Assembly: GCA_033398695.1 (NCBI GenBank)
Contig: CM065801.1
Location: 3,348,001 to 3,412,000 of the forward strand
Length of the DNA stretch: 64,000 nt
Source: Orobanche coerulescens
Lineage: Eukaryota; Streptophyta; Magnoliopsida; Lamiales; Orobanchaceae
Reading direction: 5' to 3'
Part shown: positions 36,900 through 49,378 of the stretch, one piece after another
Layout: each line of letters opens with the position of its first letter
How positions within the stretch are numbered: the stretch's first letter is position 1
Made by a program: the position numbers and the translations under genes
Notes under the pieces: generated by a model
What the model was told of the DNA's origin: nothing
What the model saw: only the letters and a program-made list of their open reading frames with translations
Database searches by the model: none

Positions 36900-39213
36900 T
36901 GTAATACCCGTAATTTTGATTCCCGATAATTTTCTATTTTTGGCGGAAGTCCGTTTTGACAACTCGCTTGGGACCGTTTCATCACCCTGAGAATGATTAA
37001 TTCTACACTTTTTGACATCCGAGTTCGTTTCGGTACCGTTTTGTTGAGTTCCGTGCTTTTCAGCGACTTTTCCGCACTTGAGTTCGATTCTTGCGAATCT
37101 CGTCCTAAACTGCTGTTTCGAGTTTTCCGCAAGTCCGTTTAACTTTTTTAGACGTGTTGTGAACTTCGGTTTGGTTATTCGATTACGTATCGTGATTTCC
37201 GGGCGTTTTGGGCCATTTTGTAATTTCTTGAAAGTTACGGGTATCCGTATCTGTAATTGTTATCTCGACCCGTTTCTTGGTCGCGTATGATTAATTATGG
37301 TATTACGTTTTCATTTGGAGTCGTTGATGTTGTCCGCGAACTTTTCGTCGTGTTCGTTAAAATGCGTTTTGGAAATCAAGTCGCCGAGCCACGGTGGTCG
37401 GACACCGGCCGACGATTGCGGGGTAGCCGAATGACGGCCGTAGGTTCTGGCCGGACGATGGTCGCACCGATCGAGCGGCACGGCAGAACCGCGTAGCGCA
37501 CGCTTCTGGCCGGACGCCTTCGCTAGCTTCAGCGATGTAGCGCACGCTGTCGAGTCGGCCAGTGACGCTTCTCGAACGGGCGTAGGTATTCGAGGTTCGG
37601 ACTCGGTCGGGATCGGCGGGTAGCGCGCTCTGTCGGTCGTAGCGCACGCTAACCGGTAGGGTAGCGCCGCCGGACGACTAGCGCACGTTACAGGGGGTTT
37701 GTTAGTCCGGTGGCTCTTTGGGCCAGTCGGCTAGCGCAGCTTGACGCCGTAGCGCACGCTAGCGGGAGTCGGGCGGTCGAGTCATGGTCGGCAGAATTGG
37801 TCGGTGGTGCCGGGTCATGCGGGCCATGGCGAGAGTCCTCGGCGATCTTGGCCGATAGCGCCACGCTAAGTCGGGAAGGCTAGCGACGCTAGTTCCGCCC
37901 GATATAAAAATGACAGACTGACTTTCTCCGTCATTTTCATTTCATTTCTCTTCGTTCATGGTGGGGTTTTGGAGGAGACGAAACCATGTTGTTGAACAAC
38001 AAATCCATGAAGTTTCTGAGTTTATATCACCGATCAATCGTCCTATAACATCCTTCGATCCAGCGAATCAAGGTTAGATCTTTAGAACCCTACTTTTGGG
38101 GAGATTTGGGGATTTTCGCGGTTTTGTCCGATTCATTCGGTTTTGCTGAGTAATTCATGATGAATATGATTAATCTTGTTGGTATTCTTAGTTTCCCTAC
38201 GGATTCATGGTATATTTCGTGATTTTTACGAAATCGAGAGGGTTTGGTTGTGGTCCGCCCTCGTTGTCATTTTTATACGAATATACATGAATCGTAGGCG
38301 GGTTTTCGGGCGTATTCCAATTCCGTATTCGTTTAGAATCTGTTGTGATTGTATTCTTCGAATCGTTAGGTTCGGTTTCGATGGTTCCTAGCATTCGTCG
38401 GTGACTTTCCATTCCGTTTGTTGCGTCGTCGATTATTCAAGGCAAGTATACATTTATGATTGTGCGTTCTCGACTTTGAAAGTAAGAGGAATTGATGGTA
38501 CGATATGAACGAACCGTTTTTACGGCATTCATAGATATATTGATGGCATATTATGAACGAACCGTTTTTACGGCATTCATATATGTATTATTGGCATGTA
38601 ACGAACGAACCGTTTTGACGGCATTCCTACATGTAACGGCGTATGATATGAACGAACCGTTTCTACGGCATTCACATACGTCATGAGATTTTAGTCATTC
38701 CTAATAACTAGTCTTGAATTGATGAATTGACGGATTACATTTACTTTATTGTCGAGGAGTATTATGTTTCATCTTTGTTATACTTGCACTAGCTATTCGG
38801 CTAACCCCTTTATGGGGAAATACGTTTCATGTATTTCGGAGTTCCAGGAGAGCGGACGGCGGGTGCAGTCGGCATGAAGATGATGGGCAAGTGTGATACT
38901 GTGTCTTGTCTCCGGTTATCTCTTTTGGTTTCCTCCATTCAGTGTGGTTGTACTGGAATGGATTTTTAAATACTCGAGTATTGTATTTCAGTTTCCTTGA
39001 TGTTCCGGCCTGTGTTGCCGAGGTATTGATTTGTGCAGTGACGTATATGGTTCCATTGGTTATGGTTTTGAATATCATTTGTATCGTCTTTCTTTCCATT
39101 TTATGTAGACCTTCTCGGTCAAGTTTTATAGTTCCGCGTATGTTTAGCCTTGTGTGTCCCACGGCGGGGCTCACGGCGCTGTAATATACCCTGAATAACT
39201 TGGGGGTGTTACA
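36900..39213 (+). repeat. Element A 5' LTR
   Basis: U3 holds a GC-rich block (about 37380-37900) with at least seven AGCGCACGCT-type palindromes, ending just before TATAAA at 37903-37908. A tandem array of four units with GAACGAACCGTTTTTACGGC lies at 38497-38680. The LTR ends GGGGGTGTTACA. Confidence 0.9.
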
Positions 39214-42200
39214 GAATATGGTATCGGAGCTTAGGTTTATGGATACCTAGGCTGTCGGTCTTTTGGGTCGATTGAGTCGGCATTTGCCCACAGTATCACT
39301 ACTCTGCCATCATCACGGTCTGGCCAGAGTACTTGTAAGTCCTCTCACTCTTCTTGTATTTTCTTGATCGCTTCGTTTTTAGTGGGTATTCTTTGGAATT
39401 GGTCACTTTGAGAAGGTGTGATTTGGATTATACTTCCGCACGTGTGTGCCCTTTTGAATGTGGGATGTAAGGAGAAGAAGTCGTGACTGTGGTTACGGAC
39501 TTGAATCCCTCCTTGAGATCTTGTCAAATTGCTAATTTCGATATTAGCGTGTATCGATTTTGTGTTGAGACTTTGTTTGGAAGTCGCATGTTAGTACCAC
39601 GGGAGATCTTCGACTTCACAGACTTGTAAGTATGTTGTTTGAATTATTCGATAATTCTTGGTTATCTTGGTGATTTGGATTTATATGTTGGATATCGTTG
39701 ATGGATATTTGTGCTTGAGAACGTTGTGAACGTTGATAATGTTGCTGAATGCGTATATGTATTCATTGTGCCGTATGATCGTTTGGTATGTCGAGATGTC
39801 GGTAGAGAATAGCGGAAAATGGCTAAGTACAGCTACGTTAGCGCACGCTACAAGGATGTCTAGCGCGCGCTAAGATATATACTTAGCGTACGCTACGGTG
39901 CATACTTAGCGCACGCTAAGAGATTCGGTTACGTACGCTAAGGAGGACCCCTAACGTACGTAACGACCGCCGGGTTAGTTTTTCGGTGGCCGGCTGTAGG
40001 CCCAGGTTGATTTTTATATTCGATTAGCGCACGCTAACGCATGTTGGTTAGCGCACGCTAACACCGCATCACCAATAATGGAATCTTAGCTTTATTGGTG
40101 GACCCGGCCATGTTCGACGCGTGTTCAGATAAGGTCAACGAGTGCTTGTCGTGTAGAGCTAGCGTACGCTAGAACCGTATGATTAGCGCACGCTAATTCC
40201 ATATCGGTCAAAGGAATCCCGATAATCGCGGATGCTTTCGGCATGTGGGGGCACGATACTGTAGCAAGTCAACGACGATTAGCGCGCGTTAAGGTCGAAG
40301 AATAGCGCACGCTACTGAGCATTTCACTGTATCGAGTCAACGCCTGTTAGCGTACGCTAATGTATGGGCATTACGTACGTTAGATGAGTTTCGAAGCAAT
40401 GTAGTAGCTTCTGGACTGCCCGATAACGCACGCTGTCAAGGAAGGATAGCGCCCGCTAGTCATGTAACGCACGCTAAATATAAGGTCTAGAGCGCGCTAG
40501 TGATGTGTTTTATAGAGAGGATAGACGAGTGATGAGAGGCATTTTGTCCATTCTCCTTCCTTCAGTCAATAGAGAGAACCTTGGGAAGTACTTGAAGTTC
40601 CTAAACATGGAGAGATGATTCTCTTAAACCAGACTAAGATGGAGAGCTCGGATTTAAGTATTGTTCTTGACGTTTTTGATGATTCTTGGAATGGAGATCA
40701 TTTATTCTTATTCGTGATTCGTCCATACAAAGTAATCCTCATATCCCTTTGATAGTGGTTCGTATTTTTTTTAAGGATTACTATATGTTGGGAATCGTGT
40801 GTTTTGATGTTCGTTTTATTTCGATGAAAATGCATAAATTGGACTGTACTTTTATCCGCTGCGTGAGTATTTTTGAAATGGATTTTTGGTATTTTGCCAA
40901 CTGAAATTTTATTTTGTAAAACCGATTCCCTAAACTGAGTTTTTGGCATTTTGACCTTGATCGTTTTGACGGTATTTGGAAAATGATTTTCTTTTAGTAT
41001 TTGAAAAATATTACCGTCATCGGTTTTTTTAACATTTTTGAAATGACGTGGAAATTGTGCTTAGCCTGGTAAATCCTTGTGAGAAGGGTTTACGGCGTGT
41101 AATATTCCCAGGAGGATCTGGGGTGTTACAATTATGGTATCATGTGATAATGTTATACGAGATTTGTTGGAATTGTAATAAGAGATTTCGGATGTTGATA
41201 TGATCATTGAGATCTTCTTCATATGGTGATAAGGGTTTTGTTGCGATTCTTGAGATTGTATGAATGACATGATGAAGAAAATGGTAACATGGAGATATAT
41301 ACCTCGGAGATGTTGTTCGGAACGTGATTTCGGATATTTCATGTTCTTGAAGAACTCTTGAATTATACGAGGTGATGAAAATTTTTTTTAGGAGTGTTGA
41401 TGTTTTGAAAATGAATATGGAATATTCATATCTAGAGCTAGACTATATGTTTGAAATAATATTCGTATAGGAATACGAAAGTGATTATGAGTTTGATGAG
41501 ACTATTATTCATCTCTGAATTTGGAATCCCATACGTATGGAGCAAATGTTCAAGTCGAATGATTGGACTATTTGATAACCTTTTTAATAGGATTATCTAT
41601 TGTTTTGAACCAGTCGGATGTTTCGAATTGATTGCGGTCAAAAGTAAATTTTAACGACGGATTTACGAGAAGGGAACCTTATCAATTCGTATTGAGAATT
41701 GAGTTTGGAACATTTAGACCCTTATTATTGGTCCTCATTTGTTGCTGATATGATCATCATATTTCGACTCGTATTGTGGACAGGATGCGTAAGTGTCTGA
41801 GTTGGATTGTTCAGACTGTGTTTAGTCAAGATATAGTGAAACGATTGAGTTTGTGGTTTGGTGGTATTGATATTGGTCGTCATCGAACTTGTTGATTATT
41901 AATCCTTCGTTTTACAATAAGATATGATGTTTGATCATGTATGATGACTGTTGTGTTGCGGTTAAGGTTGAAAGGTTCGTAGATTAACTTGGTCGAGACT
42001 GAGGAATTCGTAAGATGAAATCAACTGAATTGGTAACAGTTCGTTGTATTGATATCGAGGCAGGTTGTATACTCGTACTAATCAATGAGACTAATGTTAT
42101 CGTGTAGGTGTACGAATGTGTGTATCTTTTCGAGACTTGGTCTACTTATGATTGTATTGATATCAGGGGATTGTTTGATACGACACCCGTCGTCAAATCA

Positions 42201-43279
42201 TGTCAAGTGTTATTGTTGTTCGTAAACGGCCGATTGAAGGCATTGATGTATTCGAATGTCATCTTCATTATCGGTAACTGATTAAAGTGTGCCGAGACAT
42301 CCGTTGTACCGTTGTTATCGAGTTGCCGTTCTACGGTAATCGAAGTATTGAATTGGGACCGTCGAGGATAGTTCCCATCCGTTGAATTATTATTGTCGTG
42401 TTGGCCAACTCAGGGCAGCACACTATTATTCTTATGAACTCGATAATTTTGTGATCGTTGAGGGTGGAGGATTTCCCGAACTGTTGTGTTGTGATCGTTG
42501 CTCGTGTTAATCGGTCCTTAGGGATTTTGATCCCAGGATGGTTGTTTTGAATATTGTTGGTCGTGTCGATCTTTCATTATTCGTGTGTCATCGTTCACTT
42601 GGTGAATGGTATGATCCGTAATGGGTATTTTATCCTTTGAATTTCGTTGTCATGTTGTATCATGGCATACCTGGAATCATGTCTGCGTGCCGATTGGTTA
42701 TGTGTAGGATTTTTAGCCAGACACTCGATGGTCATGCGTGGATGTTTCCGCATTGGACCGTGCACACGAGACGTAGTTCTTGAGGCTAATTAGGTACATT
42801 GTCACACGTATATTCTGGATTCCGTATACGGGGTGGACATGTGCACGGACACATTTCCGGATCGGGCGTCGTGATGTCCCTCTTGAGCTTTATTGTTTGA
42901 TCGCTCGTAGTCCATGTTGTATCGATATGTCCGACGATTTGCGATCAGTTGTTCATACGCCGAGGGGTATGTCCGATACAGATTGGTCTCTTTGAGATCT
43001 ATTTTGTGATGATTCACAGCTTTGTGCTGTTCGGCTTTCAGCCCATTGTGATGTAGGGGTATATCCGTTGGAACCTTCGGGCAGTGTGAATTCGTCTCTT
43101 TTTCGGCATTGGTTTGGTTTAACTTCGTTTAATATATTGTTGTGTTCTATATTGATGACTCGCCGTTTGGGCGTAAGTTTTCGGTTCTTGTGTATCTCGT
43201 TGAGTTTTTCCTGACGGAATATTTCTTCTCCCTACCTGTTTTAAGTTTCGGGACGAAACTTCTTTTAAGGAGGGTAGAA
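39214..43279 (+). other. Element A internal region, non-coding and composite
   Basis: A primer-binding site TGGTATCGGAGC (tRNA-iMet type, one mismatch) lies a few bases after the LTR. No gag, protease, RT or integrase similarity is present. About 39780-41130 resembles the LTR of element C: the GGAAAATGGCTAAGTA phrase, a dense AGCGCACGCT array (39837-40505), AGTTCCTAAACA, and an LTR-like terminus GGGGTGTTACA at 41120-41130 followed by TGGTATCATGTG. Near 42935-42970 it shares the phrase GCCGAGGGGTATG and flanks with C's internal region. It ends with a polypurine tract (TTTTAAGGAGGGTAGAA). Confidence 0.8.
39837..40505 (+). repeat. Dense AGCGCACGCT palindrome array in element A internal region
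   Basis: Roughly 25 copies of TAGCGCACGCTA, TAGCGTACGCTA, TAGCGCGCGCTA and TAACGTACGTTA-type dyads, spaced about 15-45 bp. It ends just before TTTTATAGAGAGG (40508-40520), a TATA-like position equivalent to element C. Confidence 0.9.
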
Positions 43280-43625
43280 TGTAATACCCGTAATTTTGAT
43301 TCCCGATAATTTTCTATTTTTGGCGGAAGTCCGTTTTGACAACTCGCTTGGGACCGTTTCGTCACCCTGAGAATGATTAATTCTACACTTTTTGACATCC
43401 GAGTTCGTTTCGGTACCGTTTTGTTGAGTTCCGTGCTTTTCAGCGACTTTTCCGCACTTGAGTTCGATTCTTGCGAATCTCGTCCTAAATTGCTGTTTCG
43501 AGTTTTCCGCAAGTCCGTTTAACTTTGTTAGACGTGTTGTGAACTTCGGTTTGGTTATTCGATTACGTATCGTGATTTCCGGGCGTTTTGGGCCATTTTA
43601 TAATTTCTTGAAAGTTACGGGTATC
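43280..43625 (+). repeat. Element A 3' LTR, first part
   Basis: It repeats the start of the 5' LTR with only occasional differences, directly after the polypurine tract. It breaks at GTATC (43621-43625), the target duplication of element B, and continues at 51207. Confidence 0.95.
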
Positions 43626-45435
43626 TGATGGATTCAAATTAAATACTCGCAAGTGTACGAATCGCTCTTGTAGTGAGCGGCAAGTAACTCCGAGGTCGAT
43701 CTCACGAGGAATTGGAAACGGTTTAAAATTCGATGATGTTCGGCAAATAGTCGAATGAACAAAAGTAAATTAAATTAAAATACATCATTCGTTGATTATG
43801 ATTGCAATTACTAATGCACAAAATTTAAATTGAACTAGTGATAGCAACACCAATTTGATGGTCGGATAAATGAGAGATAACAATAATGAGATTAATATGG
43901 GAATTTAGAGTCACCGACACACATGTAATCAATTATTAGTTCCGATACTCAAATAAATAAGGTTAGGAATTATCGATTGCTCACGATTAAAAGAAATCCG
44001 TTTGATGGCGGAAATTCTAAAATCACGATTGTTCTCAACGAAAATTAAGGGATACTCTTTTGATGGGGACGAAACCCTAGCTAACAATCAATTAACCGAC
44101 TACTTTTGATGAGGTAAATCGTTAAAAGATCGCGCGAAAAGCCCGAGAACATTCACAATCGCTTCTTTCGGTCGTTTGATGGCGAACACCGATAAAAACC
44201 CTCAATTCGAATAATAATAACAACAATGAAAAAGGTTTGATGATCTAATTCAAAAGTTCTTAAACGAAGAACGAACAAGAGGAATAATCCCAAACTTTAT
44301 CCGAAAATCAAAAGGAACTAACAATCAAGAACATGTGTGTGGCTATATCTAAAAACCCATATGAAGTGTTTAGCCACACATGATTAATTCAACAATAATA
44401 ATGGAAATTGAAGAACAAAACATGGTAAAAACTTCCCTTGTAAATGCCGAAATCGAATTCCCGATGAAGGTTTGATGATCTTCTTACAAGAACTCACAAC
44501 AAATTTATACAAGGAATTATTATATCTCACTCAAGTATTTTTCTCACTCCAAGAACACACAAGGAAGATGATGAAAATCTCTTTCTTTCCCACTCTTTGG
44601 TGTTTTCCTCCCTAATCTTGTGTTTTTCCACAAAATATCTTCTTCACAAGACAAGTACATCTCTCAAGGGGTCACTCCACTTTGTTTTATAGCCAAAAAA
44701 TCAAGACAAAGGCTTAAAATATGCAAAGATGTCAAGGAAAGTGACATGAACCAAAAAGTGGCACGGCCCGTGTCGCGCTGCGCTGAATTATCAAAAAGTA
44801 GTCTGTCGAGAGGCTCGGCCGTGTCCCATGGCACGGCCGTGTTGTACTGTGCGGGATAGGCGAAATGGCCGAAAGCGACTCGGCCGTGTCCCAAAAGGCA
44901 CGGTCGAGTCCTTCTCATCCGGAAAGTACCGTTCTTGCTGGAATGAGACCCGGCCGTGTCCCATGGCACGGCCGAGTTACCTGATGCAGCCGAGCGCATG
45001 TCGCAGCCTAGTCCGGTGCAGCCTAGTCCGGTTGCCTGGTGCAGCCTAGTCCGGGTTTTGGTCTTCTTCGGCATGATCCTTCGTTCTTGTATCAATTCAC
45101 CTCGGATTTTAGCATATGATATACCGTTTCGAAGCTAATTTCACGAGGAATTTATATCAAAGGAGAATACATCTCAATTCGGAGTGGAGATTCTGGTATT
45201 TAGGAGATTCGACCGATATTGCTTAAATCTTTCGTCGTTTTAGGCCCCGTTCGCGCTCTTGATCGTCATAAACTCCAACATTGGCCATAAAAGCGCATAT
45301 TTCACCACAATCTTCGTCCGGATACCTTCAAAACAAAAACACAACATACCACGCGTAAAAAGGGCAAAAACACTCGAAAACAAATGAAAGTGCGACTGAT
45401 AGAATGTAATGAGACGATCAAAACTCGACTCATCA
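43626..45435 (-). repeat. Element B 3' LTR
   Basis: It contains CACGGCCGTG-type palindromes at about 44758-45000. On the minus strand these lie just upstream of a TATA box (TATAAAA, 44691-44685). Compared with the other LTR it lacks an 18-bp palindromic unit near 44775. Confidence 0.92.
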
Positions 45436-47293
45436 AATCCCCCCAAACCTAAACTTTGCTTGCCCTCAAGCAAAAAGAAATAAAACACACGACAAATAAA
45501 CGAGAAGGATTGAATAATCAAGTTAATCATCGGGTATACATACAATCAACCGAGAATGTAAAAGTATCGTAAAGTCTCGTAATTCATCATGGAAGCCTAA
45601 ACTCACAAATGAGTGGAAAGCAATGGCACTAGATCGAACATGAAAGAAAACAAGTCTTAATAGTCCCTCACTGAATTATATCGATTCACTCATCTCTCAA
45701 GTGTTTAGATAGGTCAATACTCTCAACTCGATTCAAATGGAAAGTTCTACTATATGCTTGCACTTCTTCTCTTCATCAAACGCATCAATATTCACAAAAC
45801 ATGAGTCATAGGGTCTTACTTTTGGTTGTAATGTGTGGCTCAGTTGGGAAAATTTGGCTAGTAGTTACAAGTTCACCCAAGTAGAGCATATACGATCCTC
45901 ATATATATGAAATAAAAACTCAAAGCAAGATCGATCATTCTACTTCAATTCTCCCGTATATATATCTCCCTCTTTTTTTTTTTCTAGGCCTTGTTAAGTG
46001 TAATTCTTATGATATCGCCTATTTCTCACAACCCAACGACTTCCTTTTGTTTTTCTCAGCTCACTCCTCTCCTCCCCTATTTTTTCTATCCCACTATTAT
46101 TATTAGGATGGGGCTTATTATTTTCAGGGAACGGAGAGAAGATTTTTGCCTCTATACACCACAAACTTTGCACACCTTCGTTTTTCAAATATACTCTCTC
46201 ATGCTCTTACGTGGACCAATACTTGGGTAAGTTATGGATTTTGGATATGGAGCAATAAGATGCGGGTTTTTCGAACAAAATTACGGCTAAAGGCTCAACG
46301 AGGCTAGCAAAGGATATTGATATGAATTGGTAGATATTTTTAGATAAGTAGGTTCAAGACAAAAAATGGGCAGCCCTAATCATTCCTCGTGTAAATATCA
46401 ACACGTCATCCGACAGAATCATGCAAGTTCTAAAGAATACAATCCACAAGAAGAGAAATCACTCATGAAAGAATTTCACCGCTAAAAGTGAACGGTTTAA
46501 TTAGGCACAAGGACTCACGGCTTTTGGACTACCATACTCATTCCTTACACGTCAAATCAAGTAACCAAAAACTATACATTCACACGCAAGGTCAAGCAAA
46601 CAATTAGATTTATTAAACTCTACGAGCCAAACACAAACACGATTAATCATCCATATACCCAACAGTTAACAAGGTTATTGCAATCCAACTACGACATCAC
46701 GCAAGAAAAAAAAAATAAAGAAAGGAAACAAACATCACGCAAACTAAAAACAAATAAAAATCAAAGAAGTTGCACCCCCAAACCTAAACCTTTGCTTATC
46801 CCTGCGTAAAGATTAAGTCAGAAAATGCGAAAATACAAATTAAAAAGAAAGAAAATAAAACTACCGGATTAAGAAGTGTGGTTTTTGATCGCGGCACCAT
46901 CCTTTGTGCTCGGTCTCAACTTTCAATAAGCTAGGCTTCTTCCTCCCATAAATACCTCCTTTATTAGATTACCTACACATGCCATAGACAAAAACAAAAT
47001 TAATGCAATAATAATAATAATAAAAGCGATAAAAATTAAAACTCCTTGGGTTGCCTCCCAAGCGGCGCTTTTTATAGTCTTTAGCTCGACTTCTTCGGGT
47101 TCTTCTATCCGGATTAAATGGAAATGTGATAGGTCCAACCATATAGCTCGTCATTTTTCGCTCGTTTTCCTTTGTAAGGATGTGGAGAGTGGTTCCGTGG
47201 ATTTCCATTGTGAGCGCTTTTGTCACCATTTCAATTTTCGTATCATCGTAAGTGACGTGATTTTTGTTGGTGATGTTTCTTCTATGTTTGGTA
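45436..47293. other. Element B 3' non-coding interior
   Basis: No coding similarity was seen. Where autonomous Athila elements carry pol, this stretch has AT-rich non-coding sequence ending in the polypurine tract next to the 3' LTR. Confidence 0.6.
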
Positions 47294-49244
47294 TCACAAA
47301 ATCCATCTGGCTATCACCTCCCCCAAATCTAGTGGCGAGTATATTGATTTTTGTGTTAAATTAATACTCGCTCCTAAGTTCACAACGGGAACTTCTTTCT
47401 CCACGAAAAGGACTTCCATATCAAAGCTTTCTAGGTCCTCCTTTTGATGCATTGAGTTGACTGGTTTGCTCTTATTCTCTTCAATTGGCTTCTCGATTAG
47501 ATCTTTAGATTTGTCCCAAGGAATTTGAGTCTCGCAAGATTGAGTAGCAGTTACTCGGATTTCTTCATCGTTCGACTCATCCTCTTCAATCACCATAGAT
47601 TTCTCCGATTGACTCGGCAATTCTTCTTTCTCACCGCCCTTCTCTTTCGCTTCGAAAATTATCTCTTTATTTATCACTTTACCACTTCGGATGGTGGTAA
47701 TAGCTTGAACTTGCTCGGGTTCACTTGGTAGTTTACCCGTTTCTTGTTTGCATGCCTCGGTAGCAAGTTGCCCAATTTGAATCTCCATTTTCTTCATCGA
47801 AACTTCTAAAGATTCAAACCTTTTATTGTTCTCCTCTCGGTTTTCCTTGCCCTCCTTAATGAATGCCGCAATACTCTCCTCAAGAGAGTCCCTTTGTTGT
47901 GGAGGTGGTTCACTTCGCGTTGGTTGTTGGGCTCGGTTTCCTCCGTTGTATTGAGTTTGGACATTTGCCGTATGCCATCAGTGATAAGTATTTGGGAGAG
48001 GTGCATTTCTTGCGTTTCCGCCATAATTATTCCTCCTCTCCTCCCACTCGGGCCTTCCGTGCTTTGTCCCATAGCCCAATTAACTTGTTCGGTTTGTTCT
48101 CCTAAAAATATAAGGGCAAGAATTAGCATGATGTCCGGTCCCCAACAAATTTCGCAAACTCGTGAGCTCGAAGATTTATTTTGAATCTTGAGTTGTCTTA
48201 GTTCCTTCATTAACTCATCGATTTTAGATTGCATCTCGTCCTTCTCGCTAACTTGGTTCACAACTCCTCTATGAACACGCACATTTTTTGTTGAGAATTA
48301 GCCCCAATAATTCAAATACGTCATAAGCTTGTCTCTCCGTTAACCCCCAAAACGACTCCACCGCGGCGTTATCCACCGCTCCTTGAAATATTGAGTCAAT
48401 CCGTCATAGAAGAATTGATTGAGTAGTTGAAGCGGATAGTGATGGTGTGGGCATTGAATGAGGAGCATCTTGAATCGGTCCCATGCTTCATGAAATGCCT
48501 CTCCTTCTTGTTGTCCGAATGTTGATATTTGGGCTCTCAATTGTGTAGTCTTCGAATGAGAGAAGTACTTGGTAATGAATTTGTCGTAAACTTCATCCCA
48601 TGTTCTTAACGATCCGGCGCCAAAGTCATCAACCATTGTTTCGCCCCGTCCTTGAGTGTATTAGGGAAACACTTCATTCGTAGTTGATCCTCGCTCAACC
48701 CGTTCAATGGGAAGTTATCAATCGCCACATAGAAATCTCGAATGAATGATAACGGATCCTCTCGTGCTAATCCGTGAAATGAGGGCAATTGCTCGATGTG
48801 AAATCCGCTTATGTGGTAGTTCCTTGCGGCCGGTGCTAATTGGATGCATGAAATGGCGGTGTTCACTACGGGCTTTGCATAGTCCCTCATAAGATGTTCG
48901 ACCGGAGGTTGTTTCGGCATGTTATAGTTCGCATCCATCACATATAGAGGTCCGGTATAATAATTCGCTCCATATTGCACTCCAACGGGTGGTTGTCTCG
49001 GATAGAAGTATCTCCCTTGTTGAGCTTCGGGCATCCCTTGATTGCGCCCAACATTATCATATCTCGGAAATCTTGGTTGACGAATGTTTTCCCTCTCAAG
49101 CAATTGGTGCTCTTCAAGATCTGGGTTATTCTCGTCGTTTTCCATTGATGATTGCGCTATTATTTTTGGTGCTCTAATTCTTTGAACCTCATCTATGGGT
49201 GGAAGAATCGGGTTTCCCAACGATCTCCTACCAAGCATAAACAA
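47294..49244 (-). pseudogene. Athila-like gag with protease remnant
   Basis: The first frame (49244-48606) has a proline/glutamine-rich N-terminal part, then FHIEQLPSFHGLAREDPLSF and KDGAKQWLMTL, the start of the plant retrotransposon gag domain. After a frameshift near 48620 it continues with RTWDEVYDKFITKYF and EAFHEAWDRFKMLLIQCPHH. A CCHC knuckle near 48150 (CEIC, then HHANSC in a shifted frame) is also broken by an indel. The last frame (47797-47294) has ITTIRSGKVI and ends in VNLGASINL, a protease-like site with the catalytic Asp changed to Asn. The damage implies mobilisation only in trans, if at all. Confidence 0.85.
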
Positions 49245-49378
49245 GAGAAATTAGAGCGAATTTTTAGACTTTATCGAAAATAATGAAAACGGAAAAATAA
49301 TCAAGAAAAACAATTCAACTATTATTAAAACAAGATCAAAAATCAAACGCCAATTCCCCGGCAACGGCGCCAAAAACT

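Noticed and set aside
37357..37647. Open frames in the GC-rich part of the element A LTRs
   Set aside because: GC-rich palindromic DNA is depleted of stops by composition; no similarity to proteins, and the frames are not kept in the second LTR.
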